Below are positions 21,600 through 31,869 of a DNA stretch of 64,000 nt, piece after piece. Every line of letters begins with the position of its first letter. Positions within the stretch are counted from its first letter, which is position 1. The position numbers and the translations under genes are program-made. Below the pieces are notes generated by a model. That model was given only the letters and a program-made list of their open reading frames with translations, was not told the DNA's origin and searched no databases. Location of the stretch: positions 186,001 through 250,000 of the forward strand of contig NZ_FPBO01000005.1 of assembly GCF_900116645.1 (NCBI RefSeq). Reading direction: 5' to 3'. The stretch is from Pseudoduganella namucuonensis. GTDB taxonomy: Bacteria > Pseudomonadota > Gammaproteobacteria > Burkholderiales > Burkholderiaceae_D.

Positions 21600-22876
21600 G
21601 CACCGTGCGCTTTCAACCTATGAACCTGGGCCGCTGGCTGCTGTGGAGCGCCTACGCCCTGATCCTGCTGGCCGCGCCGCTGGTCTTCAGCAAGGGCGGC
21701 GGCCTGACCCTGCTGTCCCAGATGGGCACGGTGATGATCTTCGGCCTGTCCTACAACATGCTGCTGGGGCAGGGCGGCATGCTGTCCTTCGGCCACGCCG
21801 TGTATTCGGGCCTGGGCGCGTTCTTCGCCATCCACGCGATGAACCTGGCCGGCGCCGGCCAGGCGCCCATCCCCACCAGCATGATCCCGCTGGTGGGCGG
21901 CCTCGCCGGCATGGCCTTCGGCGTGCTGTTCGGCTATGTGACCACGCGCCGCGCCGGCACCACCTTCGCCATGATCACGCTGGGCCTGGTGGAGCTGGTG
22001 TTCGCCAGCTCGCTGATGTTCCCGGACTTCTTCGGCGGCGAGGGCGGCGTCACCACCAACCGCGTGATCGGCGACAAGATCCTGGGCATCAGCTACGGTC
22101 CGCAGATCCAGGTCTACTACCTGATCGCGTTCTGGCTGTTCGTCTGCACCGTCACCGTCTACGCCTACACGCACACGCCGCTGGGCCGCATCATCAACGC
22201 CGTGCGCGACAATCCGGAGCGTGTCGAGTTCATCGGCTACGACACGCAGTGGGTGCGCTACCTGGTGCTGATCCTGTCGTCCTTCTTCGCCGGCGTGTCC
22301 GGCGGGCTGTCCGCCATCAACTTCGAGATCGTCAGCGCGGAGAACGTCAGCGCGATCCGTTCGGGCAGTATCCTGCTGTTCACCTTCATCGGCGGCATCG
22401 GCTTCTTCTTCGGGCCGCTGCTGGGCGCCATCGTCGGCATCCTGTTCTCGGTGCTGCTGTCGGACTACACGCCGGCCTGGCAGCTGTATCTGGGCCTGTT
22501 CTTCGTGCTGCTGGTGCGCTACGCGCCTGGCGGACTGGGCAGCCTGCTGATGCTGCTGCTGCGCACCGCCAAGTTCGGCCAGTTCGGCCGCGTGGCCGGA
22601 CCGCTGGGCTGGGTGTGCCTGGCCGCGCTGCCGGCCGTGCTGGGTCTGGTGCTGTGCGTGGAAATGCTGTACCACCTGACCATGGAGGCGGCCAACGGCA
22701 GCGTCAAGAACCTGTTCGGCGTGGCGGCGGACACCCGCCATGCCATGCCGTGGCTGGTGGCCGGCGGCCTGATGCTGGCCGGCGTGCTGGGCTGGCGCCG
22801 CGCGCAACCGGCGTTCGCCGAGGCCTGGAACGACGCCAGCGCCGTCATCGCCGCTAAAATAAGGAGCGCATCATGA
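21596..22876 (+). CDS. livM: Branched-chain amino acid-type ABC transporter permease LivM
   Basis: A 426-residue permease with the family blocks LSYNMLLGQGGMLSFGHAVYSGLGAFFAIHAM, GYVTTRRAGTTFAMITLGLVEL and AVRDNPERVEFIGYDTQWVRYLVLI. About ten hydrophobic segments are visible, including an extra pair near the C-terminus followed by a short cytoplasmic tail. The start overlaps livH and the stop overlaps livG, each as ATGA, so the three are translationally coupled. Confidence 0.94.
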   Translation: MSTVRFQPMNLGRWLLWSAYALILLAAPLVFSKGGGLTLLSQMGTVMIFGLSYNMLLGQGGMLSFGHAVYSGLGAFFAIHAMNLAGAGQAPIPTSMIPLVGGLAGMAFGVLFGYVTTRRAGTTFAMITLGLVELVFASSLMFPDFFGGEGGVTTNRVIGDKILGISYGPQIQVYYLIAFWLFVCTVTVYAYTHTPLGRIINAVRDNPERVEFIGYDTQWVRYLVLILSSFFAGVSGGLSAINFEIVSAENVSAIRSGSILLFTFIGGIGFFFGPLLGAIVGILFSVLLSDYTPAWQLYLGLFFVLLVRYAPGGLGSLLMLLLRTAKFGQFGRVAGPLGWVCLAALPAVLGLVLCVEMLYHLTMEAANGSVKNLFGVAADTRHAMPWLVAGGLMLAGVLGWRRAQPAFAEAWNDASAVIAAKIRSAS

Positions 22877-23673
22877 GCGCCATGCACAATCCGACCATGC
22901 CCGCGCATGTTCCCGCCATGGCGCTGGAGCTGCGCGACGTGCGCAAGAGCTTCGGCAAGTCCGAGATCATCCGGGGCGCCAACCTCGGCATCGCCAAGGG
23001 CGAGCGCTGCGCGGTGATCGGCCCCAACGGCGCCGGCAAGTCCACCCTGTTCAACCTGATCTCCGGACGCTTCCCCCTGTCGTCCGGCGAGATCAGGCTG
23101 AACGGCGGCGTCATCAGCGGCAAGAAGCCGTACCAGATCAACCGCCTGGGGCTGTCGCGCAGCTTCCAGATCAGCAATCTGTTCGTCAACCTGTCGGTCT
23201 ACGAGAACCTGCGCTGCGCGGTGCTGTGGTCGCTCGGCTACAAGTATTCGTTCTGGCACCAGCTGGGCAAGCTGCGGGACGCCCACGAGCGCGCCGAGCA
23301 GGTGCTGGAGCAGATCGGCCTGCAGCGCCAGCGCCACGTGCCGGCCGGCGTGCTGACCTACGCCGAGCAGCGCGCGCTGGAGATCGGCATCACCATCGCC
23401 GGCGGCGCCGACGTGATCCTGCTGGACGAGCCGACGGCCGGCATGAGCCGCTCGGAATCGGACGCGGCGGTGGAACTGATACGCAAGGTCACCGTCGGCA
23501 AGACCCTGCTGATGGTGGAGCACGACATGGGCGTGGTGTTCGGCCTGGCCGACAAGATCGCGGTGCTGGTGTACGGCGAGGTGATCGCCTGCGACACGCC
23601 GCAACGCATCCGCGGCAACGCGGAGGTGCAATCGGCCTATCTGGGCACGGAACAGGAGACCGAATATGCTTGA
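22873..23673 (+). CDS. livG: Branched-chain amino acid-type ABC transporter ATPase LivG
   Basis: A 266-residue ABC ATPase. Walker A is intact (GPNGAGKST) and Walker B reads VILLDEPTAGMS. The usual LSGGQ signature is replaced by LTYAEQRALEIG, a variant found in LivG-like proteins of this transporter class. The switch His lies in MVEHDMGVVF. It would pair with LivF to energise LivHM. Confidence 0.94.
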   Translation: MSAMHNPTMPAHVPAMALELRDVRKSFGKSEIIRGANLGIAKGERCAVIGPNGAGKSTLFNLISGRFPLSSGEIRLNGGVISGKKPYQINRLGLSRSFQISNLFVNLSVYENLRCAVLWSLGYKYSFWHQLGKLRDAHERAEQVLEQIGLQRQRHVPAGVLTYAEQRALEIGITIAGGADVILLDEPTAGMSRSESDAAVELIRKVTVGKTLLMVEHDMGVVFGLADKIAVLVYGEVIACDTPQRIRGNAEVQSAYLGTEQETEYA

Positions 23674-24361
23674 GATCCGCAACCTGCACGCCTACTACGG
23701 CAAGAGCCACGTGCTGCACGGCGTCGACCTGCACGTCAAGCCGGGCGAGATCGTCAGCCTGCTGGGCCGCAACGGCGCCGGGCGCTCCACCCTGGTCAAG
23801 GCCGCGATGGGCCAGGTCAGCGCCACCGGCTCGGTCAAACTGAAGAACGAGGACATCCTGGGGCTGAAGGCCTACCAGATCGCCTACAAGGGACTGGGCT
23901 ACGTGCCGGAGAGCCGCGACGTGTTCCCCACGCTGACGGTGGAGCAGAACCTGGTGCTGGGCGAGAAGTCCGGCAAGCGCGGCGGGCGCTGGTCGCTGGA
24001 GGACATGTACGGCATGTTCCCGCGGCTGCGCGAGCGGCGCGCCGTGCCTGCCGGCGTGCTGTCCGGCGGCGAGCAGCAGATGCTGACCCTGTGCCGCACC
24101 CTGATGGGCGATCCGGACCTGATCATGATCGACGAGCCCACCGAGGGGTTGGCGCCGAAGATCGTGACGCTGGTGGGCGAGTACCTGATGGCGCTGAAGG
24201 AGAAGGGCGTGTCGGTGCTGCTGGTGGAGCAGAAGCTGGCGATCGCGATGGAGATCTCGCAGCGCGTCTACGTGATGGGCCACGGCGCCATCGTGTTCGA
24301 GGGCACGCCGGCCCAGCTGCGCGCCGACGCGGCCGTCCGCAAGGAGTGGCTGGAGGTCTAG
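23666..24361 (+). CDS. livF: Branched-chain amino acid-type ABC transporter ATPase LivF
   Basis: A 231-residue ABC ATPase, last gene of the operon, overlapping livG by eight bases. The signature LSGGEQQML, Walker B (LIMIDEPTEGLAP) and switch region (VLLVEQKLAIAME) are typical. The Walker A loop reads GRNGAGRST, with Arg where the nucleotide-binding Lys is expected. The C-terminus meets the convergent triple-CheW gene with a single base between the two stops, so no terminator is available. Confidence 0.92.
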   Translation: MLEIRNLHAYYGKSHVLHGVDLHVKPGEIVSLLGRNGAGRSTLVKAAMGQVSATGSVKLKNEDILGLKAYQIAYKGLGYVPESRDVFPTLTVEQNLVLGEKSGKRGGRWSLEDMYGMFPRLRERRAVPAGVLSGGEQQMLTLCRTLMGDPDLIMIDEPTEGLAPKIVTLVGEYLMALKEKGVSVLLVEQKLAIAMEISQRVYVMGHGAIVFEGTPAQLRADAAVRKEWLEV

Positions 24362-24362
24362 C

Positions 24363-25853
24363 CTAGGCGGCCACGCCCTCGGGCGCCAGCTTGTCGAGCA
24401 GCCGCGCGCAGTCGAACATGCAGACGGTGCGGGTGCCGCCGTCGGGCAGCGGCAGTTCCAGCACTTCGCTGGATTCGCTTTGCGGCCCGCCGGCGCGCTG
24501 GCCCCCGCGCATCAGCTGGGGCGCGCCGTAGCGATGGCTGTCGTCGATGGTGACGATGGTCTCCACGCCGTCCACCACCAGCCCGTAGCGCTCCTCGCCG
24601 CGCTCGATCACCAGCACCTTGGTCCCTTCCTCCTGCTCCAGCGGCGCCATGCCGTACAGCTGGCGCAGGTCGATCAGGATCACCATGCGCTGGCGCAGGT
24701 TGAGCACGCCGGCCACATGGGGCGGCATGCCCGGCGGGCGCGTGATGTCGCCCTTGCGGTCGATGATCTCGCGCACCTGCGTGATTTCCAGCGCGTAGCT
24801 CTCTTGCACGCGGAACGTCAGGTAGACCTTGCGCCGGGTCTTGCGCTCGGCGCGGACCTGGCCCTGGTCCAGGAACAGCGCGGCGTGGCCCTGGTGCATC
24901 CGGGTGATCTCGGCGTGGGAGAAAATGCCCTGGTGGTCGAGCAGGATGATGTCGGCGCCGTCCGGCCGCGTCAGGCAGCCGCCGAACATGGCGGCGCGCG
25001 CCTTGCTCAGCAAGGGAATCGGCAGCAGCTCCTCGCTGGCGAAATGGACAATGCTGTCCACCTCGTCGACCAGGAAGCCGATGGTCGCGTGGTCGATGCG
25101 CGCCACGATCACGCGCCGCTCCGGGCCCGGCGCGGCGGCCTCGCCGCCCAGCAGCGTGGCGAAGTCCACCGCGGCCACCTGGCTGCCCCTGAAATTGAAG
25201 CGTCCCAGGCACAGTTTGCTGTTCAGCACCGACCCCTGCAGCTCCGGCACGCGGATGATTTCCTGGATGGCCGCCATCTCCAGCGCGAAGCGCGAACCGC
25301 CCGAGCGGAAGGTGACGCAGTGGCGGCGCCGCCCGAGCGCGGCGCGCGCGCCGCCGGCCGGCTGCGCCGCGATGCGCAGCGCGACCACCTGCGGCACGTT
25401 TTCCACGCGGACCAGGCTGGCCGGGGCCAGGATTTGCAGCAGCCTGGCGCCGTTGTCCAGCAGGATGGTGCCGGCGATCACGCCCGGCGCGGCGGCGCCG
25501 TCGTAGGCCAGCCGCGTGCGCTGCTCGGGCCGCACGCGCAGGATCTCGCCGGTGGCGTGGAACAGGATGCCGACCAGCACGTCCTGGTGGTCGATGATGG
25601 CGATCTTGTGGCTGGGCGCGGCCGCCGGCGCGTCCGGATCGAACAGGCGGCCCAGGTTCACCACCGGGATCACGCTGCCGCGCAGGGTGAACATGCCCTC
25701 CAGATAGGGCGGGCACAGCGGCAAGGCGGTGAGCCGCTCGGGGAAGTTCACCACCTCCCGGATGCAGCTGGCGGGCAGTGCGAACTCGTCCTCCCCCAGC
25801 ATGAAGGAGCCGAACAGTTCAGTGGCGGGCGCTGCGGTGTCGGTGTTTTCCAT
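24363..25853 (-). CDS. Protein with three CheW-like domains
   Basis: A 496-residue cytoplasmic protein made of three consecutive CheW modules (about 12-160, 175-325 and 340-485). Each carries the family core: FALPASCIREVV...YLEGMFTLRGSVIPVVNL, FALEMAAIQEIIRV...RFNFRGSQVAAVDF and YALEITQVREIIDR...VAGVLNLRQRMVILIDL. CheW couples chemoreceptors to the kinase CheA, and a triple copy could bridge several receptors. It overlaps cheD by 35 bases and follows a soluble receptor gene, but no cheA, cheY, cheR or cheB lies in the window. Confidence 0.9.
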   Translation of the reverse strand: MENTDTAAPATELFGSFMLGEDEFALPASCIREVVNFPERLTALPLCPPYLEGMFTLRGSVIPVVNLGRLFDPDAPAAAPSHKIAIIDHQDVLVGILFHATGEILRVRPEQRTRLAYDGAAAPGVIAGTILLDNGARLLQILAPASLVRVENVPQVVALRIAAQPAGGARAALGRRRHCVTFRSGGSRFALEMAAIQEIIRVPELQGSVLNSKLCLGRFNFRGSQVAAVDFATLLGGEAAAPGPERRVIVARIDHATIGFLVDEVDSIVHFASEELLPIPLLSKARAAMFGGCLTRPDGADIILLDHQGIFSHAEITRMHQGHAALFLDQGQVRAERKTRRKVYLTFRVQESYALEITQVREIIDRKGDITRPPGMPPHVAGVLNLRQRMVILIDLRQLYGMAPLEQEEGTKVLVIERGEERYGLVVDGVETIVTIDDSHRYGAPQLMRGGQRAGGPQSESSEVLELPLPDGGTRTVCMFDCARLLDKLAPEGVAA

Positions 25854-26379
25854 GGTCGGCGGCCTCCAGGGCCGGAGTGGTGATGGTTTGAATGGCGCAT
25901 TGATAGCGGGCGCAGTCGATCAGCATGCGCCGGCCGGCATGTCCGCCGAGGTCGCTGTCGGTCACGCGCAGACCGTAGCGCTGCAGGACGGCCAGCGCCG
26001 CCACGATGTTCTGGCGGCCCACCGTCAGCAGGCCGGTGCCGGGGCCCAGCATGCTGGCGCCGCCGGCCACCACGACGTCGATGTCGGCGTAGTCCGCCGG
26101 CGTGGCGCCCAGCACGGTCAGCATCGAGGGCACGGCCTGGTCCACGTAGCGGGCGCCCATGCCGCGCTCGCCGGGCGGCGCGGCCGGCAGCAGGCAGTGC
26201 GCCAGCGCGCAGCGCCCGCCCTGGGGCCACAGCAGGGCCAGACCCACGCACGAGCCGAGCACGGCCACCAGCGTGTCGCCGCGCGAGCCGGCCGCCAGCC
26301 GGCCCATGCCGACCTCGCGCGGCAGCGTGGCCGGCGCGCGGGCCAGGGTGGCGCCCGCGGGCTGGGCGGGGCCCGCCAT
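25819..26379 (-). CDS. cheD: Chemoreceptor glutamine deamidase CheD
   Basis: A 186-residue CheD. The proposed catalytic triad is visible as Thr36, Cys44 and His61 in DTLVAVLGSCVGLAL and RCALAHCLLP; GARYVDQAV, VAGGASMLGPG and VGRQNIVAAL are further family blocks. CheD deamidates glutamines of chemoreceptors to glutamates, which tunes their methylation. It starts four bases after the stop of the receptor gene, a likely substrate. The C-terminal 30 residues are Ala/His-rich and look poorly conserved. Confidence 0.92.
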   Translation of the reverse strand: MAGPAQPAGATLARAPATLPREVGMGRLAAGSRGDTLVAVLGSCVGLALLWPQGGRCALAHCLLPAAPPGERGMGARYVDQAVPSMLTVLGATPADYADIDVVVAGGASMLGPGTGLLTVGRQNIVAALAVLQRYGLRVTDSDLGGHAGRRMLIDCARYQCAIQTITTPALEAADHGKHRHRSARH

Positions 26380-26383
26380 GGGT

Positions 26384-28084
26384 TCAGACCACGAAGCCGG
26401 AGACGGTCTTGTTCAGGTCCGCCGCCCGCTCGTTCAAGCCCTCGGTGGAGCGGGCGATGCTGTCGCAGCTGCCGGCCGACTTTTCCGCCTCCTCGGCGAT
26501 GTACTGGATGGCCGCGCTGACCTCGCGCGCGGCCAGCAGCTGTTCCCTGGCCGATTGCGAGATCTCCGAAATGGCCTGGCCGGTCTTGCCGACCCCGCTG
26601 ACGATCTTGTCGAAGGCGTCGCTGGCCTGGCGCGAAATGTCGCTGCCGGAGGTGACGCGCTTGACCGATTCGTTGATCAGCTTGGAGATCTCCTTGGTCG
26701 CCTGCGAGGAGCGCTCGGCCAGCTTGCGCACCTCGTCGGCCACCACCGAGAAGCCCAGGCCGTGCTCGCCGGCGCGCGCCGCCTCGATGGCGGCGTTGAA
26801 CGCCAGCATATTGGTCTGGCTGGCGATCTCGCTGATGACCTTGACGATCTCGCCGATGTCCTCGGACGAACGGTTGATCAGGTCCATGGCCTCGATCGAC
26901 CGGGCCACGGCCTTGGCGCCGGTTTCGGCCTCCTGTTGGGTGGCCTTGGCCAGCGCGTCGGCGCTGGCGGTGCTGGCGGCGATGGAATCGATCGATTTGC
27001 TCAGGCCGTCGATGGAGGCGTTCATCTGCTCCACCGTGGCGCCCAGCGCCTGCGTGCCGGAGGCGACCACGCCGGCGCGCTCGGCGATGGTTTGCGACGC
27101 GTCCGCGAAGCCGGTTGCCGAGCCGACCACCTGGCCGATCACGCCGCGCAGGTCGGCCATCATCTTGCCGATGCCGATGCCCAGCAGGTCCAGCGGCTCG
27201 TCGCCGGCGGCCTGGACCTCGCTGGTCAGGTCGCCCTTGGCGGCCCGCGCCACCGCCTGCAACAGTTGCGTCACCTTGTTGCCGTCCGATTCGGCCCTGG
27301 CGTGGATGCTTTCTTCCAGCAATACCTGCTCGGTGATGTCGATGGCGAACTTGACGATTTTATAGGGTTTGCCGTTCAGATCGAATATCGGATTGTAAGT
27401 CGCCTGGATCCAGATAACCTTGCCATTATTCCCGACGCGCTTATATCGGCCGCAATCGAATTCACCCCGGTTGAGTTTCTGCCAAAATTTCTTATATTCA
27501 ATGGTATTCGCATAAACGGGGTCGCAGAATAAACGGTGGTGTTCGCCGCGGATATCCTCCAGCGCGTAACCCATCACGGCCAGGAAGTTGTCGTTGGCGT
27601 TCAGGACGTGGCCTTGCATGTCGAACTCTATGACGGCCTGGGCCTTGTCGATGGCGCTGACCTTGCCCTCGAACTCGGTGTTGCGCATCTTCGACGCGGT
27701 GATGTCGGTGGCGAACTTGATCACTTTGTAGGGGCGGCCCTCGGTGTCGAACACCGGGTTGTACGAGGCGTTGATCCAGATTTCACGGCCGTCGCGGGCC
27801 AGGCGCTTGTAGTCGCCCTGGTCGAACTGGCCGGCGCGCAGCGTTTCCCAGAACTTGCGGTAGGCGTCGCTGGCGGCGTAGGCCGGTTCGCAAAAAATGG
27901 AATGATGCTTGCCTTGCACCTCGTCCAGCGAGTAGCCTAGCGTACGCAGAAAATTGTCATTGGCTTGCAGGATGGTGCCGTCCAGGTTGAATTCAATCAC
28001 GGCCTGCACGCGATTCAACGCGGTATTAATTGCCACTAATTCAAGCTCGTGCGTATCGGCTTGCTGCATAATCGTGCTGCCCAT
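26384..28084 (-). CDS. Soluble methyl-accepting chemotaxis protein with two PAS domains
   Basis: A 566-residue receptor without a membrane segment or signal peptide. Two PAS domains (about 25-135 and 150-260) each begin QAVIEF and carry the blocks [17 protein letters not shown] and [17 protein letters not shown] plus the C-cap IDIT/TDIT. The signalling domain (about 300-560) includes the hairpin tip [24 protein letters not shown] and [23 protein letters not shown]. Such tandem-PAS receptors are often cytoplasmic redox or energy sensors; no cofactor-binding residue was confirmed. A GGGAG site precedes the ATG. First gene of the receptor-cheD-cheW unit. Confidence 0.94.
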   Translation of the reverse strand: MGSTIMQQADTHELELVAINTALNRVQAVIEFNLDGTILQANDNFLRTLGYSLDEVQGKHHSIFCEPAYAASDAYRKFWETLRAGQFDQGDYKRLARDGREIWINASYNPVFDTEGRPYKVIKFATDITASKMRNTEFEGKVSAIDKAQAVIEFDMQGHVLNANDNFLAVMGYALEDIRGEHHRLFCDPVYANTIEYKKFWQKLNRGEFDCGRYKRVGNNGKVIWIQATYNPIFDLNGKPYKIVKFAIDITEQVLLEESIHARAESDGNKVTQLLQAVARAAKGDLTSEVQAAGDEPLDLLGIGIGKMMADLRGVIGQVVGSATGFADASQTIAERAGVVASGTQALGATVEQMNASIDGLSKSIDSIAASTASADALAKATQQEAETGAKAVARSIEAMDLINRSSEDIGEIVKVISEIASQTNMLAFNAAIEAARAGEHGLGFSVVADEVRKLAERSSQATKEISKLINESVKRVTSGSDISRQASDAFDKIVSGVGKTGQAISEISQSAREQLLAAREVSAAIQYIAEEAEKSAGSCDSIARSTEGLNERAADLNKTVSGFVV

Positions 28085-28269
28085 GGAGGCTCCCGTTGAT
28101 AACTGAATAAGGCCGCCGATTTATTGATTGGCGTCAAAGGTGTTAAAGATTATTACGCCGATTCTCCACCGATACAATAAAAAGCGGCGGGGGCATGTCG
28201 CTGGAGTGGACGTAGGGCAACACTTTCGGGAGGCAAGCGACGCCGGCGCGACGGCTTAAAAAAAATAAT

Positions 28270-28281
28270 ACGACCGTTCGT
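28270..28281. promoter_or_regulatory. Near-palindromic operator candidate upstream of the fatty-acid oxidation gene
   Basis: ACGACCGTTCGT matches its own reverse complement at 10 of 12 positions. It sits just upstream of a TATAGT -10-like hexamer (28290-28295), about 56 bases before the start codon. The shape resembles operators of TetR-family regulators that control fatty-acid degradation, but the regulator is not identified. Confidence 0.4.
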
Positions 28282-28336
28282 TTTTGCGTTATAGTTAGGT
28301 TTTTGCAGCCTGTTCACACTACAAGAAGGAAGAGAC

Positions 28337-30424
<2,088 letters not shown>

Positions 30425-30449
30425 GCCTATCGGCCCGCCGGCCCCTCCT

Positions 30450-31004
30450 TCAGCCTATCCGCTTGCGCATGCGCGCCAGCGGAACCAGCACGGGGCCGGG
30501 CAGCGGCAGCTCGAAGCGCTCCACGATCTCGAAGCCGGCGGCCAGGTACAGCGGCACGCCGGGCATGGTGGCGGCCAGTTCCAGCGTCCGGAACCCCGCC
30601 GCCAGCGCCTGCTCCTCGCAATGGCGCATCAAGCTCCGTCCCAGACCTTGCCGCGCCGCCCCGGGCGCCACGAAGAAGGCCCGTATCCGGCCGGCCTGCG
30701 TGGCCGCGTCGAGCAGCGGGTCGGGGCCGCTCTTGGCCTGGTCGCCGCCGAACAGCGTGGCGCGCTTGCTCCAGCCGCCGCACGCCAGCAGTTCCCCCTC
30801 CCGCTCGATGACGAAATAGGTGCCGTCCGCCACCAGTTGCGTGTCGACGCCGAACACGTGGCGCGTGATGGCCTCGGCCTGCTCCGGCGTGTAGAAGCCG
30901 GCGCTGAGCGCGATGCCCGAGCGCGCGATCAGCGCCTCCATGGCGGGGATGTCGGCGGGCAGCGCCGGCCTCGGTTCGATGGCGTGCTTGTGTGTCATTT
31001 CCAT
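30450..31004 (-). CDS. GNAT family N-acetyltransferase
   Basis: A 184-residue acyl-CoA-dependent acetyltransferase. The acetyl-CoA loop is seen as IRAFFVAPGAARQGLGRSLMRHCEEQA, preceded by the central beta strands (GTYFVIEREGELLACGGW) and followed by LELAATMPGVPLYLAAGFEIVERFE. The substrate is unknown. The start is ATG; a second ATG two codons in is possible. It is convergent with the beta-oxidation gene and divergent from the periplasmic binding protein gene. Confidence 0.85.
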   Translation of the reverse strand: MEMTHKHAIEPRPALPADIPAMEALIARSGIALSAGFYTPEQAEAITRHVFGVDTQLVADGTYFVIEREGELLACGGWSKRATLFGGDQAKSGPDPLLDAATQAGRIRAFFVAPGAARQGLGRSLMRHCEEQALAAGFRTLELAATMPGVPLYLAAGFEIVERFELPLPGPVLVPLARMRKRIG

Positions 31005-31069
31005 GATTTGTGGCCGTAATTGACGGCAAGTTTGCGCAAACGCATGTTTTTCTTCGGTATTATGACTGC

Positions 31070-31828
31070 ATGTTCATGTTATCCGTTTTGCGTTGCTGCG
31101 TGTGCGCCGGCCTGCTGGCCGGGGCGGCCCCCGGCTGGGCGCGCGAGTTGCTCGTGGTGGGCGCGCATTTCGAGCGCGTGTTCGAACGCAGGCCGGACGG
31201 CCAGTTCTACGGCATCGGGCCCGACATCGTGCGCAAGGTGGCGCGCCAGAACGGCGACACCGTGCGCTTCGAGCTCTATCCCTGGGCGCGCGCGCAGGCG
31301 CTGGTGGCGCAGGGGCAGGCCGACATCCTGGTGGGACCCTACAAGTCGGCCGAGCGGCTGGAGAAGATGGCGTTCTCGCGTTCCGCCTTTTACCGCGACG
31401 ACATGGTGTTCTACGCCCTGAGCGGCTCGGGCGCGCAGTGGAAGGGCGATTACGCGGCGCTGGAGGGCAAACCCATCGTGGTGATGAATGGCTGGGCCTA
31501 CGGCGGGGAGTTCGACGCGGCCCGGCCCCGGCTGCGCATCAGCGTCGCCAACAATGTCGAAAACGGCTTGTTGATGCTGACCCATCGCCACGTGGCGCTG
31601 TTCGCCAGCAACCGGCGCAACACCGAGCCGGTGGTGGCGGCCCTGCGCATCGCCGGCCAGGTCGAGGCGCTGCCCAACGTGATCGGTGTGCAGGACGGCT
31701 ATTTCGCCTTCCCCAGGGACGCGGAGCACGAGGCGGTCCGGCGCCGCTTCGACACGGTGTTCGACGCCCTGATCGCGGCCGGGGAATTGAAGCGCATGGG
31801 CCTGCGCTACGACGTCGACGTGCCCTGA
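31070..31828 (+). CDS. Periplasmic solute-binding protein family 3-like
   Basis: A 252-residue exported protein with a signal peptide (MFMLSVLRCCVCAGLLAGAAPGWA-RELLVV). The mature part follows the family 3 amino-acid-binding protein pattern: GQFYGIGPDIVRKVARQNGD, YPWARAQALVAQGQADILVGPYKSAERLEKMAFSRSAFYRDDMVFYA and ALEGKPIVVMNGWAYGGEFD. No permease or ATPase is encoded nearby, so it may be an orphan binding protein or a sensor component. It is convergent with nadB. Confidence 0.82.
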   Translation: MFMLSVLRCCVCAGLLAGAAPGWARELLVVGAHFERVFERRPDGQFYGIGPDIVRKVARQNGDTVRFELYPWARAQALVAQGQADILVGPYKSAERLEKMAFSRSAFYRDDMVFYALSGSGAQWKGDYAALEGKPIVVMNGWAYGGEFDAARPRLRISVANNVENGLLMLTHRHVALFASNRRNTEPVVAALRIAGQVEALPNVIGVQDGYFAFPRDAEHEAVRRRFDTVFDALIAAGELKRMGLRYDVDVP

Positions 31829-31869
31829 GGCGCCGCCGGCGCCGATAGGCGCGGCGGGCCGGGCGCGGG

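Noticed and set aside
30427..31029. A 200-codon alternative frame over the GNAT gene
   Set aside because: Its translation is Arg/Gly/Ala-rich without motifs; the overlapping 184-codon frame has the acetyl-CoA loop.
31829..31869. GC-rich self-complementary stretch between the binding protein gene and nadB
   Set aside because: GGCGCC repeats can pair, but the loop is three bases, there is no T run, and such sequences occur by chance in DNA of this composition.
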